From contig CAVAJR010000030.1 in NCBI GenBank assembly GCA_963589005.1, forward strand, positions 1 to 28,004: a stretch of DNA of 28,004 bases, written 5' to 3'. Source of the DNA: RGIG5612 sp963589005. GTDB taxonomy: Bacteria > Bacillota > Clostridia > Lachnospirales > Lachnospiraceae. Shown in pieces: positions 1-8,329 of this stretch (position 1 is the first letter of the stretch; each line of letters starts with the position of its first letter). The notes under the pieces are model-generated. The model was not told where the DNA came from, did not search any database, and worked only from the letters and a program-made list of their open reading frames with translations. A program made the position numbers and the translations under genes.

Positions 1-881
1 CCCAAGTGTTCCATATCTCTGTATGAAACCTCATCACTTAAATATTTCTGTCGTTCCTTCATCAGGTTAAAATCATAATATGTAATGTCCTGACCTTCAA
101 GCAGTTCAAGAATATTTTCTCTTGCTGTATCCCATCCGCCGTATTGCCATAAATAATGCTCTGACAGCGGCATGGTTATCATTATAACCGGAACGTTATT
201 TTCCTTGCACAAATTTATAAGATTACATAATGCTTCTGCATTCTCCTTATTCGGATCTGTGCTGAGCCAACCTTCTCTGTATGTTGCACGTGCCTCTTCT
301 TCCGTAAGCAGCTGTGAATAACTATTCTGGGGATCATATCCACGCCTTGCTATAACCTCATTATATGTTCCGTTAAATATACTGTCCCATGATTTTATAC
401 CTTCATATAATATTTCAGCATAAAGTCTGTCATATTCATCATCTTCAAATGAAAATTCTCTTACTGCCGCGGTAAGTTTATTCCACAAGCCGTCAACTCT
501 TGAAAAATACAGTACTCGTTGTTCAATATCCTTATCGTCCATATCTGATGTCAGCGAGAATTTCGATACTTCAAGTATAACAAGCTTAAGAGATTTGTCT
601 CGGATGTGTGATTCAAGCATAGTATATCTCTGTTCGATCGAACTTCCGGATGTGGCAAGAAGTACTGTCTTTAACCCTGTTTCCTGCTCTATAATCTCCG
701 GGTCTATGCCCCACTGCGTTTCAGATGCTCCAACCACAAAAACATCAAAATTATTATTTTTTGAAAATATCCTGTCAAAGGGATATGCCACTGCCCATGT
801 TATCAATCCGACGAAGACTAAAAAGAGCACGACAGAAAAAAGCAATTTTATTTTAGAATTGCGCATAAAGGAATGCTCCAT
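1..881 (-). CDS. DltD-like SGNH-fold membrane protein (partial, C-terminus cut by window edge)
   Basis: I read this frame directly: it opens with ATG at 881 behind AGGAGGG and stays open to base 1, about 293 residues. One membrane segment lies at residues 11-33. The exported part has the SGNH first block VVGASETQWGIDP (Ser53 as candidate nucleophile) and, at the cut end, RDMEHL, matching the D-x-x-H block, so Asp289 and His292 complete the expected catalytic set. In the DltD/AlgX-type family such proteins work outside the membrane with an MBOAT transferase to move acyl groups on or off a polymer. The start overlaps the end of the MBOAT gene by 29 bases, so the two are translationally linked. 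It is the last gene of a Dlt-like set and probably lacks only a short C-terminal tail. Whether it handles D-alanine or another acyl group cannot be told. Confidence 0.8.
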   Translation of the reverse strand, partial: MEHSFMRNSKIKLLFSVVLFLVFVGLITWAVAYPFDRIFSKNNNFDVFVVGASETQWGIDPEIIEQETGLKTVLLATSGSSIEQRYTMLESHIRDKSLKLVILEVSKFSLTSDMDDKDIEQRVLYFSRVDGLWNKLTAAVREFSFEDDEYDRLYAEILYEGIKSWDSIFNGTYNEVIARRGYDPQNSYSQLLTEEEARATYREGWLSTDPNKENAEALCNLINLCKENNVPVIMITMPLSEHYLWQYGGWDTARENILELLEGQDITYYDFNLMKERQKYLSDEVSYRDMEHL

Positions 882-2436
882 TTAACCCTCCTGACCTTGC
901 GCCAAATTCTATTGCTATAACGAAAAACAGCGCAAGTACAAATACTCTTATTACCATCGGCCATTTGTTAAAATAGACTCTTACCTGCTGTTTTCTCTCT
1001 ATTACGCTAAATATGAATAATAGCACAGTAAGAATTATCATCATCCAAAAATTAAGATAATCATCCACAAAAGGAAGAAGTCCTTCCCAGGTATTCGGAA
1101 ATACTTCTGCTTTAAAGACTCCTGACCATAGTCCCAAACCTGCTCTGAGTCCCCCCACTTCCGGCAGTACCTTAATAAATGCAACCAATATAAAGGTTCT
1201 TAATATCTGAAATATCTTCCAACCTGTTGATGTTTCGTTTATATGGCAAATCTGCTTCATTCTGCCATATACAGGTTCAAGCCAAAGTGTTGCGATGATA
1301 AAGAGGCCATTAACAAGTCCCCAGATAATATATCCCCAATTAGCTCCATGCCACAATCCGGTTGTAAACCAAACCACGATCAGTGCTATTGTAGCAGGCA
1401 TATCCTTCGCAAACTTAGCACCGAAGGCCTTCTGCCCCTTCTTGCCTATGTTTTGGGTAAAGCGTGAAAATCCAACAGGGTAATATATGTATTTTTTAAA
1501 CCATTCCCCCAATGTGATGTGCCATCTGCGCCAATATTCAGAAACTGACTTCGAAAAATACGGTCTTTCAAAATTTTCGGCCAATTTAATTCCCATAACC
1601 TGACACAATCCGCACATCATGTCCATATATCCCGAAAAATCTGCATAAATCTGAAGTGCATATAACAATACTCCGATAAACACAACTATGCCCGGATATA
1701 CCGCATAATTGTCGAATACTGCCTGTACATATTCGGAAGCAACATCAGCTATAGCCAGTTTCTTAACAAGTCCCCAGATAAACCTCTGCATTCCCAGAGC
1801 AAATCTATCATATTCAAACGAATGCTGTTCATACAGCTGCACTGAAAGTTGTCTGTAATCGCTGATGGGACCCTGGATAATTTGCGGAAAGAAACTTATA
1901 AATAGGAGGAGCTTGAAATAGTTTTTTTGTGCCGGCATCTTCTCCCAATATACATCAATCAGATATCCCATTGATGTAAACGTATAAAATGATATTCCGA
2001 GAGGAACTGCTATGCTCAAAAGACCGAGTTTATTCACATCACCATCTATGAATAAATTAATCTGTTTAATAAAGAAATTCAAATATTTAAACGCACACAG
2101 AGTACCAAAATTAAGGCATAAACAAATGGTCAAAATGAGTCGTCTCTTTTTGACATTTTTATTTTTATATGCCTTTCTTTCTTCTCTTGAAAGTGTATTT
2201 TTGTTTTCTTTGAGAAATTGCGTGCACTGACCAGTGAGCCTGTCTATCCATATAGCCGCGGCATAGGTTGTCGCCGCTGTAAGGATAATATAAAAGGAAT
2301 TTTCCAACCCTGCCATGGCATAAAAGCCCAGACTGAAAATTAAAAGAACCACCCACTGTATCTTCTTAGGAACAAGAAAATACACCGCAAGGAGAACTGC
2401 TGCAAATATAAAGAACCTGAGTGTAGTTAATGCCAT
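853..2436 (-). CDS. MBOAT-family acyltransferase (DltB/AlgI-like)
   Basis: A 527-residue multi-pass membrane protein. The frame could begin 39 bases earlier, inside the carrier-protein gene, but ATG at 2436, two bases after that gene's stop, gives the normal MBOAT N-terminus MALTTLRFFIF. The hallmark motifs are present: RPYFSKSVSEYWRRWH (His306) and TGLWHGANWG (His363, the expected catalytic histidine). Family members pass an acyl group across the membrane to an extracellular polymer; DltB takes D-alanine from a carrier protein, while AlgI and PatA types take acetyl. The length is nearer AlgI than the roughly 400-residue classical DltB. The adjoining adenylating enzyme and carrier protein favour an amino-acyl or acyl-carrier donor. 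Gene order (ligase, carrier, MBOAT, SGNH) differs from the classical dltABCD order. Confidence 0.9.
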   Translation of the reverse strand: MALTTLRFFIFAAVLLAVYFLVPKKIQWVVLLIFSLGFYAMAGLENSFYIILTAATTYAAAIWIDRLTGQCTQFLKENKNTLSREERKAYKNKNVKKRRLILTICLCLNFGTLCAFKYLNFFIKQINLFIDGDVNKLGLLSIAVPLGISFYTFTSMGYLIDVYWEKMPAQKNYFKLLLFISFFPQIIQGPISDYRQLSVQLYEQHSFEYDRFALGMQRFIWGLVKKLAIADVASEYVQAVFDNYAVYPGIVVFIGVLLYALQIYADFSGYMDMMCGLCQVMGIKLAENFERPYFSKSVSEYWRRWHITLGEWFKKYIYYPVGFSRFTQNIGKKGQKAFGAKFAKDMPATIALIVVWFTTGLWHGANWGYIIWGLVNGLFIIATLWLEPVYGRMKQICHINETSTGWKIFQILRTFILVAFIKVLPEVGGLRAGLGLWSGVFKAEVFPNTWEGLLPFVDDYLNFWMMIILTVLLFIFSVIERKQQVRVYFNKWPMVIRVFVLALFFVIAIEFGARSGGLNGAFLYAQF

Positions 2437-2438
2437 TT

Positions 2439-2669
2439 TTACAAAGCGTCCTGTATATCCTGTACCATCTCCCAAATTGCTTCCACACTGTTAAAATACC
2501 TTGGCTCAAGGTATTTTGGTGATATTGTGATATCAAAATGATCCGAAATTTCAGATACAAGAGTCACAATCTGAAGTGAGTTAAGCACCTTGCCATCAAT
2601 CAGATTATCTTCATTTTCATAGTCAATCGTCGGATCTATGTCATTTAATATTTCAAGTATTTCGTCCAT
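2439..2669 (-). CDS. Acyl/aminoacyl carrier protein (DltC-like)
   Basis: A 76-residue acidic protein with the size and helical pattern of a carrier protein. The segment VLNSLQIVTLVSEI carries the expected phosphopantetheine attachment serine (Ser31); the usual Asp-Ser is Asn-Ser here, a tolerated but notable change. ATG at 2669 is preceded by AAGGAG. It lies 12 bases after the adenylating enzyme and 2 bases before the MBOAT gene, so it should receive the activated group from the first and deliver it to the second, as DltC does. The cargo is not visible from the sequence. A holo-ACP synthase would be needed from elsewhere in the genome. Confidence 0.88.
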   Translation of the reverse strand: MDEILEILNDIDPTIDYENEDNLIDGKVLNSLQIVTLVSEISDHFDITISPKYLEPRYFNSVEAIWEMVQDIQDAL

Positions 2670-2681
2670 TTCTGCTCCTTG

Positions 2682-4211
2682 TTATTTCATTTCTTGTTTT
2701 AATAGCTGCCTGTCCGTCTTGCCATTGGCATTAATCGGGAGTTTGTCCTTTATAACAACCCGCTGCGGCATCATATAATAAACTAATATTTTTTTCAACT
2801 TCATCAGAAGACTTTTTGCATCTTCATGGGCATCATTATCCAATTGGCAAAACAGGTATATTCTTTTCTTATCACTGTCATAGAGACAGCATGCCTTATC
2901 AATTTCAGGAAGAGTCAGGCAGATGCTTTCTATCTCACCCAATTCAATTCTCTGTCCCATATGTTTTATCTGACTGTCATTTCTGGCTGCAAAATTCAGA
3001 TTACCTTTTTCATCATACCAGGCCATATCACCTGTTTTAAAGAATCGTTTTCCGTCTATATAAACAAATGACGATGCTGTCTTTTCAGGATCATTGTAAT
3101 ATTTAAGTGCCAATGCCTTACTTGAAAGATATATCTCACCTGTTTTACCGGCTTCTTTTATCACTTCAATGTTCTCTCCATCAGATATGTCACTATCAAT
3201 AAGGCGAATCTCACAATTTTTAAGTGGCTTTCCTATCGGAAGACTGTCCCCCTCATATGCCGTCGGCACCTTAAAATAGCAACATATTCCTGCCAATTCA
3301 GATGCGCCATATAAATTAACATATTCGATATCCGGCAGTGCCTCCTGCCATTTTCTGAAATGTTTTATAGGAAAAGCTTCTCCAACGAAGAATACTTTCT
3401 TTAACGTATGCGGAAGCAATTCAGAAAATGTATTAAACTGGGTTACCAATGTTAATGCAGAAGGAACCCATGATATAAAAGTAATTTCCTTTTCGTCAAG
3501 ATATCTTATTAATGCCGGTGTCATCAAAAACTTTTCTTCCGGAATAATATGCATCGTTGCTCCCAGTTTCAGGGTAAGATAGATATCCTTAGCAGATGCA
3601 TCAAAAAACAATGGTGTTTGATTACCAATTATCTCATTTTTAGAGAAGTCAAATGTATCTGCATATGCCTCAACAAAATCAGTTACTGCTCCGTGACTTT
3701 TAAGCACGCCCTTCGGATATCCTGTTGACCCCGATGTATATACCATATAAAGAGGGACATCTGAATAATCCTTTTCAGTATGAGCAAGCATATGGCACTG
3801 AGACTGCTCAGTGCCATATGCTTCTTCTATGATTACAAATCTTCCAGTATAACTGTCCGGAAGCAATTGCTGTTCACCGTCATTTCCAAATACTAATTGT
3901 ATTTTAGCATCATTTATTATTTTTTCCGTCTTGGATACCGGCTGTTTAGGGTCCATGGGTACATAAAAATTGCCACTTTCCACAATGCCCATAAATGCTA
4001 AAATCGTTTTAACATTATGATCTGCAAATACTCCTATTGCGGCTGCACCTTCCCCGTTGCCGTCACTGTGTATTTTCAAGATATAATGTACGATTTTTTC
4101 GGCATATTCCTTTAATTTGCTATATGTAACAGAGAACTCTGCATCGGAAAATGCCAATTTTTCCGGAAAGCTTGCTGCATCCCGATCTAAATATTCAAGT
4201 ATATTAAACAT
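2682..4211 (-). CDS. AMP-forming amino acid:carrier protein ligase (DltA-like adenylation enzyme)
   Basis: A 509-residue stand-alone adenylation enzyme with no condensation or carrier domain. Core motifs appear in order: the ATP loop YTSGSTGYPKG at 158-168; FFDASAKD at 202-209, whose Asp in the FDxS motif contacts the substrate amino group in amino-acid-activating members; YGASE at 301-305; the TGD motif; GQRIELGEIE at the hinge; and a C-terminal NANGKTDR with the catalytic Lys498. The length matches DltA (about 505). It should activate an amino acid as adenylate and load the adjacent carrier protein. The FDxS Asp argues for an amino acid over an acyl or aryl acid, but D-alanine specificity is inferred only from context. 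ATG at 4211 lies 14 bases after the transpeptidase stop. Confidence 0.87.
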   Translation of the reverse strand: MFNILEYLDRDAASFPEKLAFSDAEFSVTYSKLKEYAEKIVHYILKIHSDGNGEGAAAIGVFADHNVKTILAFMGIVESGNFYVPMDPKQPVSKTEKIINDAKIQLVFGNDGEQQLLPDSYTGRFVIIEEAYGTEQSQCHMLAHTEKDYSDVPLYMVYTSGSTGYPKGVLKSHGAVTDFVEAYADTFDFSKNEIIGNQTPLFFDASAKDIYLTLKLGATMHIIPEEKFLMTPALIRYLDEKEITFISWVPSALTLVTQFNTFSELLPHTLKKVFFVGEAFPIKHFRKWQEALPDIEYVNLYGASELAGICCYFKVPTAYEGDSLPIGKPLKNCEIRLIDSDISDGENIEVIKEAGKTGEIYLSSKALALKYYNDPEKTASSFVYIDGKRFFKTGDMAWYDEKGNLNFAARNDSQIKHMGQRIELGEIESICLTLPEIDKACCLYDSDKKRIYLFCQLDNDAHEDAKSLLMKLKKILVYYMMPQRVVIKDKLPINANGKTDRQLLKQEMK

Positions 4212-4225
4212 TTGCCTGCCCTTAA

Positions 4226-6136
4226 CTAATATATATAAACCTTCGTTCCGAGAGGAACATTATTGTATATCCACTTTGCATTATCTATATAAAGTCTTAC
4301 ACAACCATGAGACACATTGCCGCCCATCGTTGCATCCTGAACAACATACGTTCCCTCATTATATACAATTGAATGGAACAAATACTCCCCATAGAATGCA
4401 GTCCAGTAATAACATGTAAATCCTTCGCCAAACGAGAATCCCCTATTATATGTATAATATACACCGCTTGGCGTTATTGTATCTGATGACAGCGCCCCTA
4501 CCGAACAACGGAAGGTTTTAACGCATGTCCAGTTATACTGACTTCCCTTATATATCCTTACTATATGCTTATTCTTATCAACTCTGATAAAATAATTGGT
4601 AGGACTCGACCATCCATCAGTGTCTTCATCCATATATGCTGTATAAAACCACCATGTGCCGTCTACGAGTGTATATCCCGGCGACATATACTTGCCGGAA
4701 CTTGCAAGGTATACCCATTCGCCCTCGCTGTTGTCATAAAACCACCCTGTCTGCATTTTGCCTGAAGAACTGAAATAATACCAATATCCATCTATTACCT
4801 GCCAGCCGGTAAGCATCTTACCGCCTTGAGTAAAGTAATATTTTGACCCGCCAATAGTATTCCATCCAGTGGCAATTTTTCCATCCTCTGCCAGGTAATA
4901 CCATCTGTTATCTACATACTGCCAGCCGGTATATGCTTTACCGCTTGATTTAAAATAATACCATGTATCATTAAGCCACAGCCAGCCAGTTACCATTTTG
5001 CCGCTTGACTTAAAGAAATAGTAATTTCCGTCTACTTTTCTCAGGCCGGTAAGCATCACTCCATCAGTATCCATGTAATACCAATTGTTATCAATATACT
5101 GCCAACCGGTTTGCATTCTGCCGCCTGCGCTCAGATAATACCAGCTGTCATCTATGTATTGCCAGCCGGTAAGCATCTTGCCGCCTTGGGTAAAATAATA
5201 TTTTGTTCCGTCAATCGTATTCCATCCAGTGGCAATTTTTCCATCCTCTGCCAGGTAATACCATCTGTTATCTACATACTGCCAGCCGGTATATGCTTTA
5301 CCGCTTGATTTGAAATAATACCATGTATCATTAAGCCATAGCCAATCTGTTACCATTTTGCCGCTTGACTTAAAGAAATAGTAATTTCCGTCTACCTTCC
5401 TCAAGTCGGTAAGCATCACTCCATCAGTGTCCATGTAATACCAATCGTTATCAATATACTGCCAACCGGTTCGCATTCTGCCGCCTGCGCTCAGATAATA
5501 CCAGCTGTTATCTATATATTGCCAACCGGTTCGCATCCTGCCGCCTGCACTAAGATAGTATCTGTCGCCGTCTATGTCCTGCCAGCCAGTAAGCATTCTT
5601 CCGTCGATATCCATGTAATACCAATCGTTATCAATATATTGCCAGTCGTTTTCCATCCTGCCGTAGGTATCAAAATAATACCAATATCCGTCTATCACCT
5701 GCCAGTCAGTTACTATGCTGCCGTCTCTGTAATAATATGTCTCGCCGTCTGCATTATACCATCCATTTTTGACTTCATCCTGTTCCTTTTCTGCTTCCGT
5801 AATTATCTCTGGTGTTGTCTCTTCAGGCGTCGTTGTTGGTTCTTCGGAAGTCGTCGTTGGTTCTTCCTCCTCCGTCGTCGGTGTTGTAATTATATCATTA
5901 TTGTCTATATTATCCTCCAACGGCTGCTCACTGCCGGATGCCTCTGGCTCCTGTGCATACTCATTTATAATTTCCGGCTCTGCAAGTTCAGCCTGTATTT
6001 CCTCTTCTATGGCTAACTCGACCTGTTCAATTTGTTCTTCATTCTGCCCGTCTTCTGCTGCATATGATACGATGCCGCAAACCATAATGACCGCAAGTGT
6101 TAATGAAACAATTTTTTTTACGAAACTTCTTCTCAT
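4226..6136 (-). CDS. Secreted L,D-transpeptidase (YkuD) with cell-wall-binding repeats
   Basis: A 636-residue secreted protein. ATG at 6136 has AAGGAG five bases upstream; a GTG six bases earlier sits inside that site and is less likely. Residues 1-26 form a signal peptide with cleavage near SYA-A. Residues 27-122 are a Glu/Thr/Pro-rich linker. About 18 repeats of roughly 20 residues (W-x8-WYY-x6-G-x-M-x-TGW type, the CW_binding/choline-binding family) fill about 124-500. Residues 513-636 form a YkuD domain ending in NVSHGCVRL, with catalytic Cys612, His610 and an earlier conserved-type His588. Such enzymes make 3-3 peptidoglycan crosslinks or attach proteins to peptidoglycan. It sits inside the polysaccharide operon, 19 bases after the flippase gene and 14 before the Dlt-like set. 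The repeat block contains a 360-base internal tandem duplication. Confidence 0.93.
   Translation of the reverse strand: MRRSFVKKIVSLTLAVIMVCGIVSYAAEDGQNEEQIEQVELAIEEEIQAELAEPEIINEYAQEPEASGSEQPLEDNIDNNDIITTPTTEEEEPTTTSEEPTTTPEETTPEIITEAEKEQDEVKNGWYNADGETYYYRDGSIVTDWQVIDGYWYYFDTYGRMENDWQYIDNDWYYMDIDGRMLTGWQDIDGDRYYLSAGGRMRTGWQYIDNSWYYLSAGGRMRTGWQYIDNDWYYMDTDGVMLTDLRKVDGNYYFFKSSGKMVTDWLWLNDTWYYFKSSGKAYTGWQYVDNRWYYLAEDGKIATGWNTIDGTKYYFTQGGKMLTGWQYIDDSWYYLSAGGRMQTGWQYIDNNWYYMDTDGVMLTGLRKVDGNYYFFKSSGKMVTGWLWLNDTWYYFKSSGKAYTGWQYVDNRWYYLAEDGKIATGWNTIGGSKYYFTQGGKMLTGWQVIDGYWYYFSSSGKMQTGWFYDNSEGEWVYLASSGKYMSPGYTLVDGTWWFYTAYMDEDTDGWSSPTNYFIRVDKNKHIVRIYKGSQYNWTCVKTFRCSVGALSSDTITPSGVYYTYNRGFSFGEGFTCYYWTAFYGEYLFHSIVYNEGTYVVQDATMGGNVSHGCVRLYIDNAKWIYNNVPLGTKVYIY
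4801..5520 (-). repeat. Two tandem copies of a 360-bp block inside the L,D-transpeptidase gene
   Basis: Bases 4801-5160 and 5161-5520 align copy to copy at an exact 360-base offset with few mismatches. For example, the 60 bases from 4861 and from 5221 are identical, and those from 4981 and 5341 differ at only a few sites. Each copy encodes six wall-binding repeats of 20 residues. The high nucleotide identity, compared with the much lower identity among the 60-base units themselves, points to a recent block duplication rather than old divergence. Confidence 0.92.
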
Positions 6137-6155
6137 CTTCACTCCTTTGCTTTAC

Positions 6156-7622
6156 CTATTTTATTTTTGCTTTTATCTTTCTCAGATATCCTAACCCTTC
6201 ACTCCACAGCTGCACTGTAAGAGGTTCTTTTGTAACAAGCAAGAACGCCAGATATACCACAAAAAACAGTATACCGGTCACAATTATTGTTAAAAAATCA
6301 GACAAATTGAACACATAAAGAACCCAATATGAAGCCGCAGTTCCCAATACCATGCCAACAGCAATCTTCCAGTACTGGATCTGTATAAATGTCTCTCTTA
6401 CGTCCTTTCTTAGTGCTGCATACTGCACTATCAGCACAACAAATTCTGCTGCCAATGTTCCCAGTGCTGCTCCTGCCGATGAAAATGGCGGTATTAAAAT
6501 TGCATTTAAAATTATATCTACAACTGCTCCTGCTATTTCAGATATCAGCACCGTAATCTCTCTTCCCAACGGTACAAGTATCTGTATTCCCAAAATATTG
6601 GTTATGCCGATCAACAAAAGCGTCGGCATAATAATCTGCATCGGAAGTATTGAGCCGCTGTAATTTTCACCTGCGAGGAAATATATGCCATTCTTGGCAT
6701 ACAAAATAAAATATAATGCAAGCGGTGATGCAAGCAAAAATACAAAATTAAGCGCTTTTTCTGAAACACGCTTAAATTCATCAAGCATTGCATGCTCTAT
6801 GTAATACGAGGCTCTGGGAAGCAACACCGTACCAAGTGATGTTACAATACTTATCAATATGGTTTTTATCTTGACTGCAGCATTATAATATCCGACATCC
6901 GCATCACTCTTCATGAATCCCAACATGACGACATCCAGATTATTATATATCGTTGTTGCGCATGACATGGCAAAAAATACCAGCACAGGTTTCATGTGCC
7001 GCCTGATGTTATAATTGCCTATCGGTTTAAGGTCAATATATTTATGTACATTAATGAAGTTAAATACATTTGATGCCGAACCGGCAAATATTGTAATAAA
7101 CCCATACATTACATAATCATTTTCCTCATGTATCAGCAGGAACATCCCAATCAGAGCTATAAATTTAAATATCACTGATCTAATGGTTATATAAGTATAT
7201 TGTTCCAACGCTTTATACAGCCACTCCATGCCAATTGCAGACAATACGATCGTAATACTTACGATTATGTACAATGTCCTGTCTTCCTGCAGCCTCGGAA
7301 CAAATGCAAGTGCAAATGCCAATAGAATATAAGAGACTACGCTCATAATGATATTGATAAACAGTATCTCGTGCGCAGTCTTTGTCAGTTCCTGTCGATT
7401 GTCTCTCACTTTGGCACAAGCTCTTATACCATACGTTGGAATACCTAACTGAGCTATCATCGTAAAATATGTAATGAGCGATGTTGCAAATGATACTCTT
7501 CCTGTTCCGGTCTCAAGCAGCACTCGTGAAACATATGGGAACGTTATAAGAGGGAAGATAAATGATGACATCGTTAAAATGGCATTCATTATAAAATTAA
7601 GTTTTAGAGATTTTTGTTTCAC
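6156..7622 (-). CDS. Polysaccharide flippase, Wzx/PST (MATE-like) family
   Basis: A 488-residue integral membrane protein with 12-14 hydrophobic segments spread over its whole length. The N-terminus KLNFIMNAILTMSSFIFPLITFPYVSRVL is typical of the RfbX/Wzx polysaccharide exporter family. Its role would be to flip undecaprenyl-linked repeat units to the outer face for the Wzy polymerase. The start is GTG at 7622, sharing four bases (GTGA) with the epimerase stop, which indicates coupled translation; ATG at 7589 is a weaker alternative. No clear Shine-Dalgarno sequence precedes either. The repeat unit it moves should be the product of the glycosyltransferases and LicD enzymes upstream. Confidence 0.9.
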   Translation of the reverse strand: MKQKSLKLNFIMNAILTMSSFIFPLITFPYVSRVLLETGTGRVSFATSLITYFTMIAQLGIPTYGIRACAKVRDNRQELTKTAHEILFINIIMSVVSYILLAFALAFVPRLQEDRTLYIIVSITIVLSAIGMEWLYKALEQYTYITIRSVIFKFIALIGMFLLIHEENDYVMYGFITIFAGSASNVFNFINVHKYIDLKPIGNYNIRRHMKPVLVFFAMSCATTIYNNLDVVMLGFMKSDADVGYYNAAVKIKTILISIVTSLGTVLLPRASYYIEHAMLDEFKRVSEKALNFVFLLASPLALYFILYAKNGIYFLAGENYSGSILPMQIIMPTLLLIGITNILGIQILVPLGREITVLISEIAGAVVDIILNAILIPPFSSAGAALGTLAAEFVVLIVQYAALRKDVRETFIQIQYWKIAVGMVLGTAASYWVLYVFNLSDFLTIIVTGILFFVVYLAFLLVTKEPLTVQLWSEGLGYLRKIKAKIK

Positions 7623-8326
7623 GCGTTATTAATCTTATTCCTTAGTGTTTTTATATTCTGTTCGTATCCGCTTAATGGACCTCTAAATATACTTGATGTT
7701 CCGGCAACAAATATATCTGCGCCTATTCTGCTTAATTTCTCAGCATTATCAAATGTAATATTGCCGTCAACCTCAATTATTATATTGTCATGTCCTTCAT
7801 CATCCAAAAATCTGCGAAGCTTTTCCGCTTTTTTTATTGTACTCGGAACCATTTTCTGACCGGCAAACCCCGGATTGACCATAAGAAGGTTTATACCATC
7901 TATGTAATCCAGCATTTCCTCAATACATACAATCGAAGTCGCCGGATTTATGGCAACAAAGCGTTTGCAGCCATACGGTTCAAGATAATCCAACGCCCTC
8001 TGGATCTGCCTGGTACTCTCATAATGTATCGTTACTATATCTGTATCTTTTATTCCGATCCAGGAAAATTTATATTCCGGATCTGTTATCATAAGATGTA
8101 TATCTAACGGAATATCTGTAAGCCCCCTAAGGCTTCTTATGTAATCCACCCCCAAACCGATGTTTGGAACAAATATTCCGTCCATTACATCAATATGCAA
8201 ATATTCAATTTTGTTTTTCTCAAATATTTTGATTGCTTCCTTAAGTTCAACAAGGTTTGAGCACATCATTGATGCTGAAATCTGTTTGTTATTTTTCATG
8301 TATTTACCCAAATATTTTGCTGACAT
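7619..8326 (-). CDS. Ribulose-phosphate 3-epimerase family protein
   Basis: A 235-residue TIM-barrel epimerase. Metal-binding motifs are visible: HIDVMDGIFVPN (His44, Asp46), DIHLM, MVNPGFAGQ and EVDGNI. The family interconverts ribulose 5-phosphate and xylulose 5-phosphate, or related ketose phosphates. The first motif reads SMMCSNL rather than the usual SILSADF, which resembles AlsE-type (allulose-6-phosphate) epimerases, so the exact sugar is uncertain. Position next to TarJ- and TarI-like genes suggests it supplies D-ribulose 5-phosphate for CDP-ribitol. The start may be ATG at 8326, three bases after the reductase stop, or ATG at 8299, which gives the usual family N-terminus; neither has a strong ribosome binding site. 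Confidence 0.88.
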   Translation of the reverse strand: MSAKYLGKYMKNNKQISASMMCSNLVELKEAIKIFEKNKIEYLHIDVMDGIFVPNIGLGVDYIRSLRGLTDIPLDIHLMITDPEYKFSWIGIKDTDIVTIHYESTRQIQRALDYLEPYGCKRFVAINPATSIVCIEEMLDYIDGINLLMVNPGFAGQKMVPSTIKKAEKLRRFLDDEGHDNIIIEVDGNITFDNAEKLSRIGADIFVAGTSSIFRGPLSGYEQNIKTLRNKINNA

Positions 8327-8329
8327 TTT

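Noticed and set aside
595..885. Plus-strand frame at the left end
   Set aside because: It lies opposite the DltD-like gene, whose minus-strand frame has a signal/membrane segment, SGNH motifs and a strong ribosome binding site.
2682..4211. Non-ribosomal peptide synthetase module
   Set aside because: Only an adenylation domain of DltA length is present, with a separate carrier and an MBOAT gene; there is no condensation or thioesterase domain.
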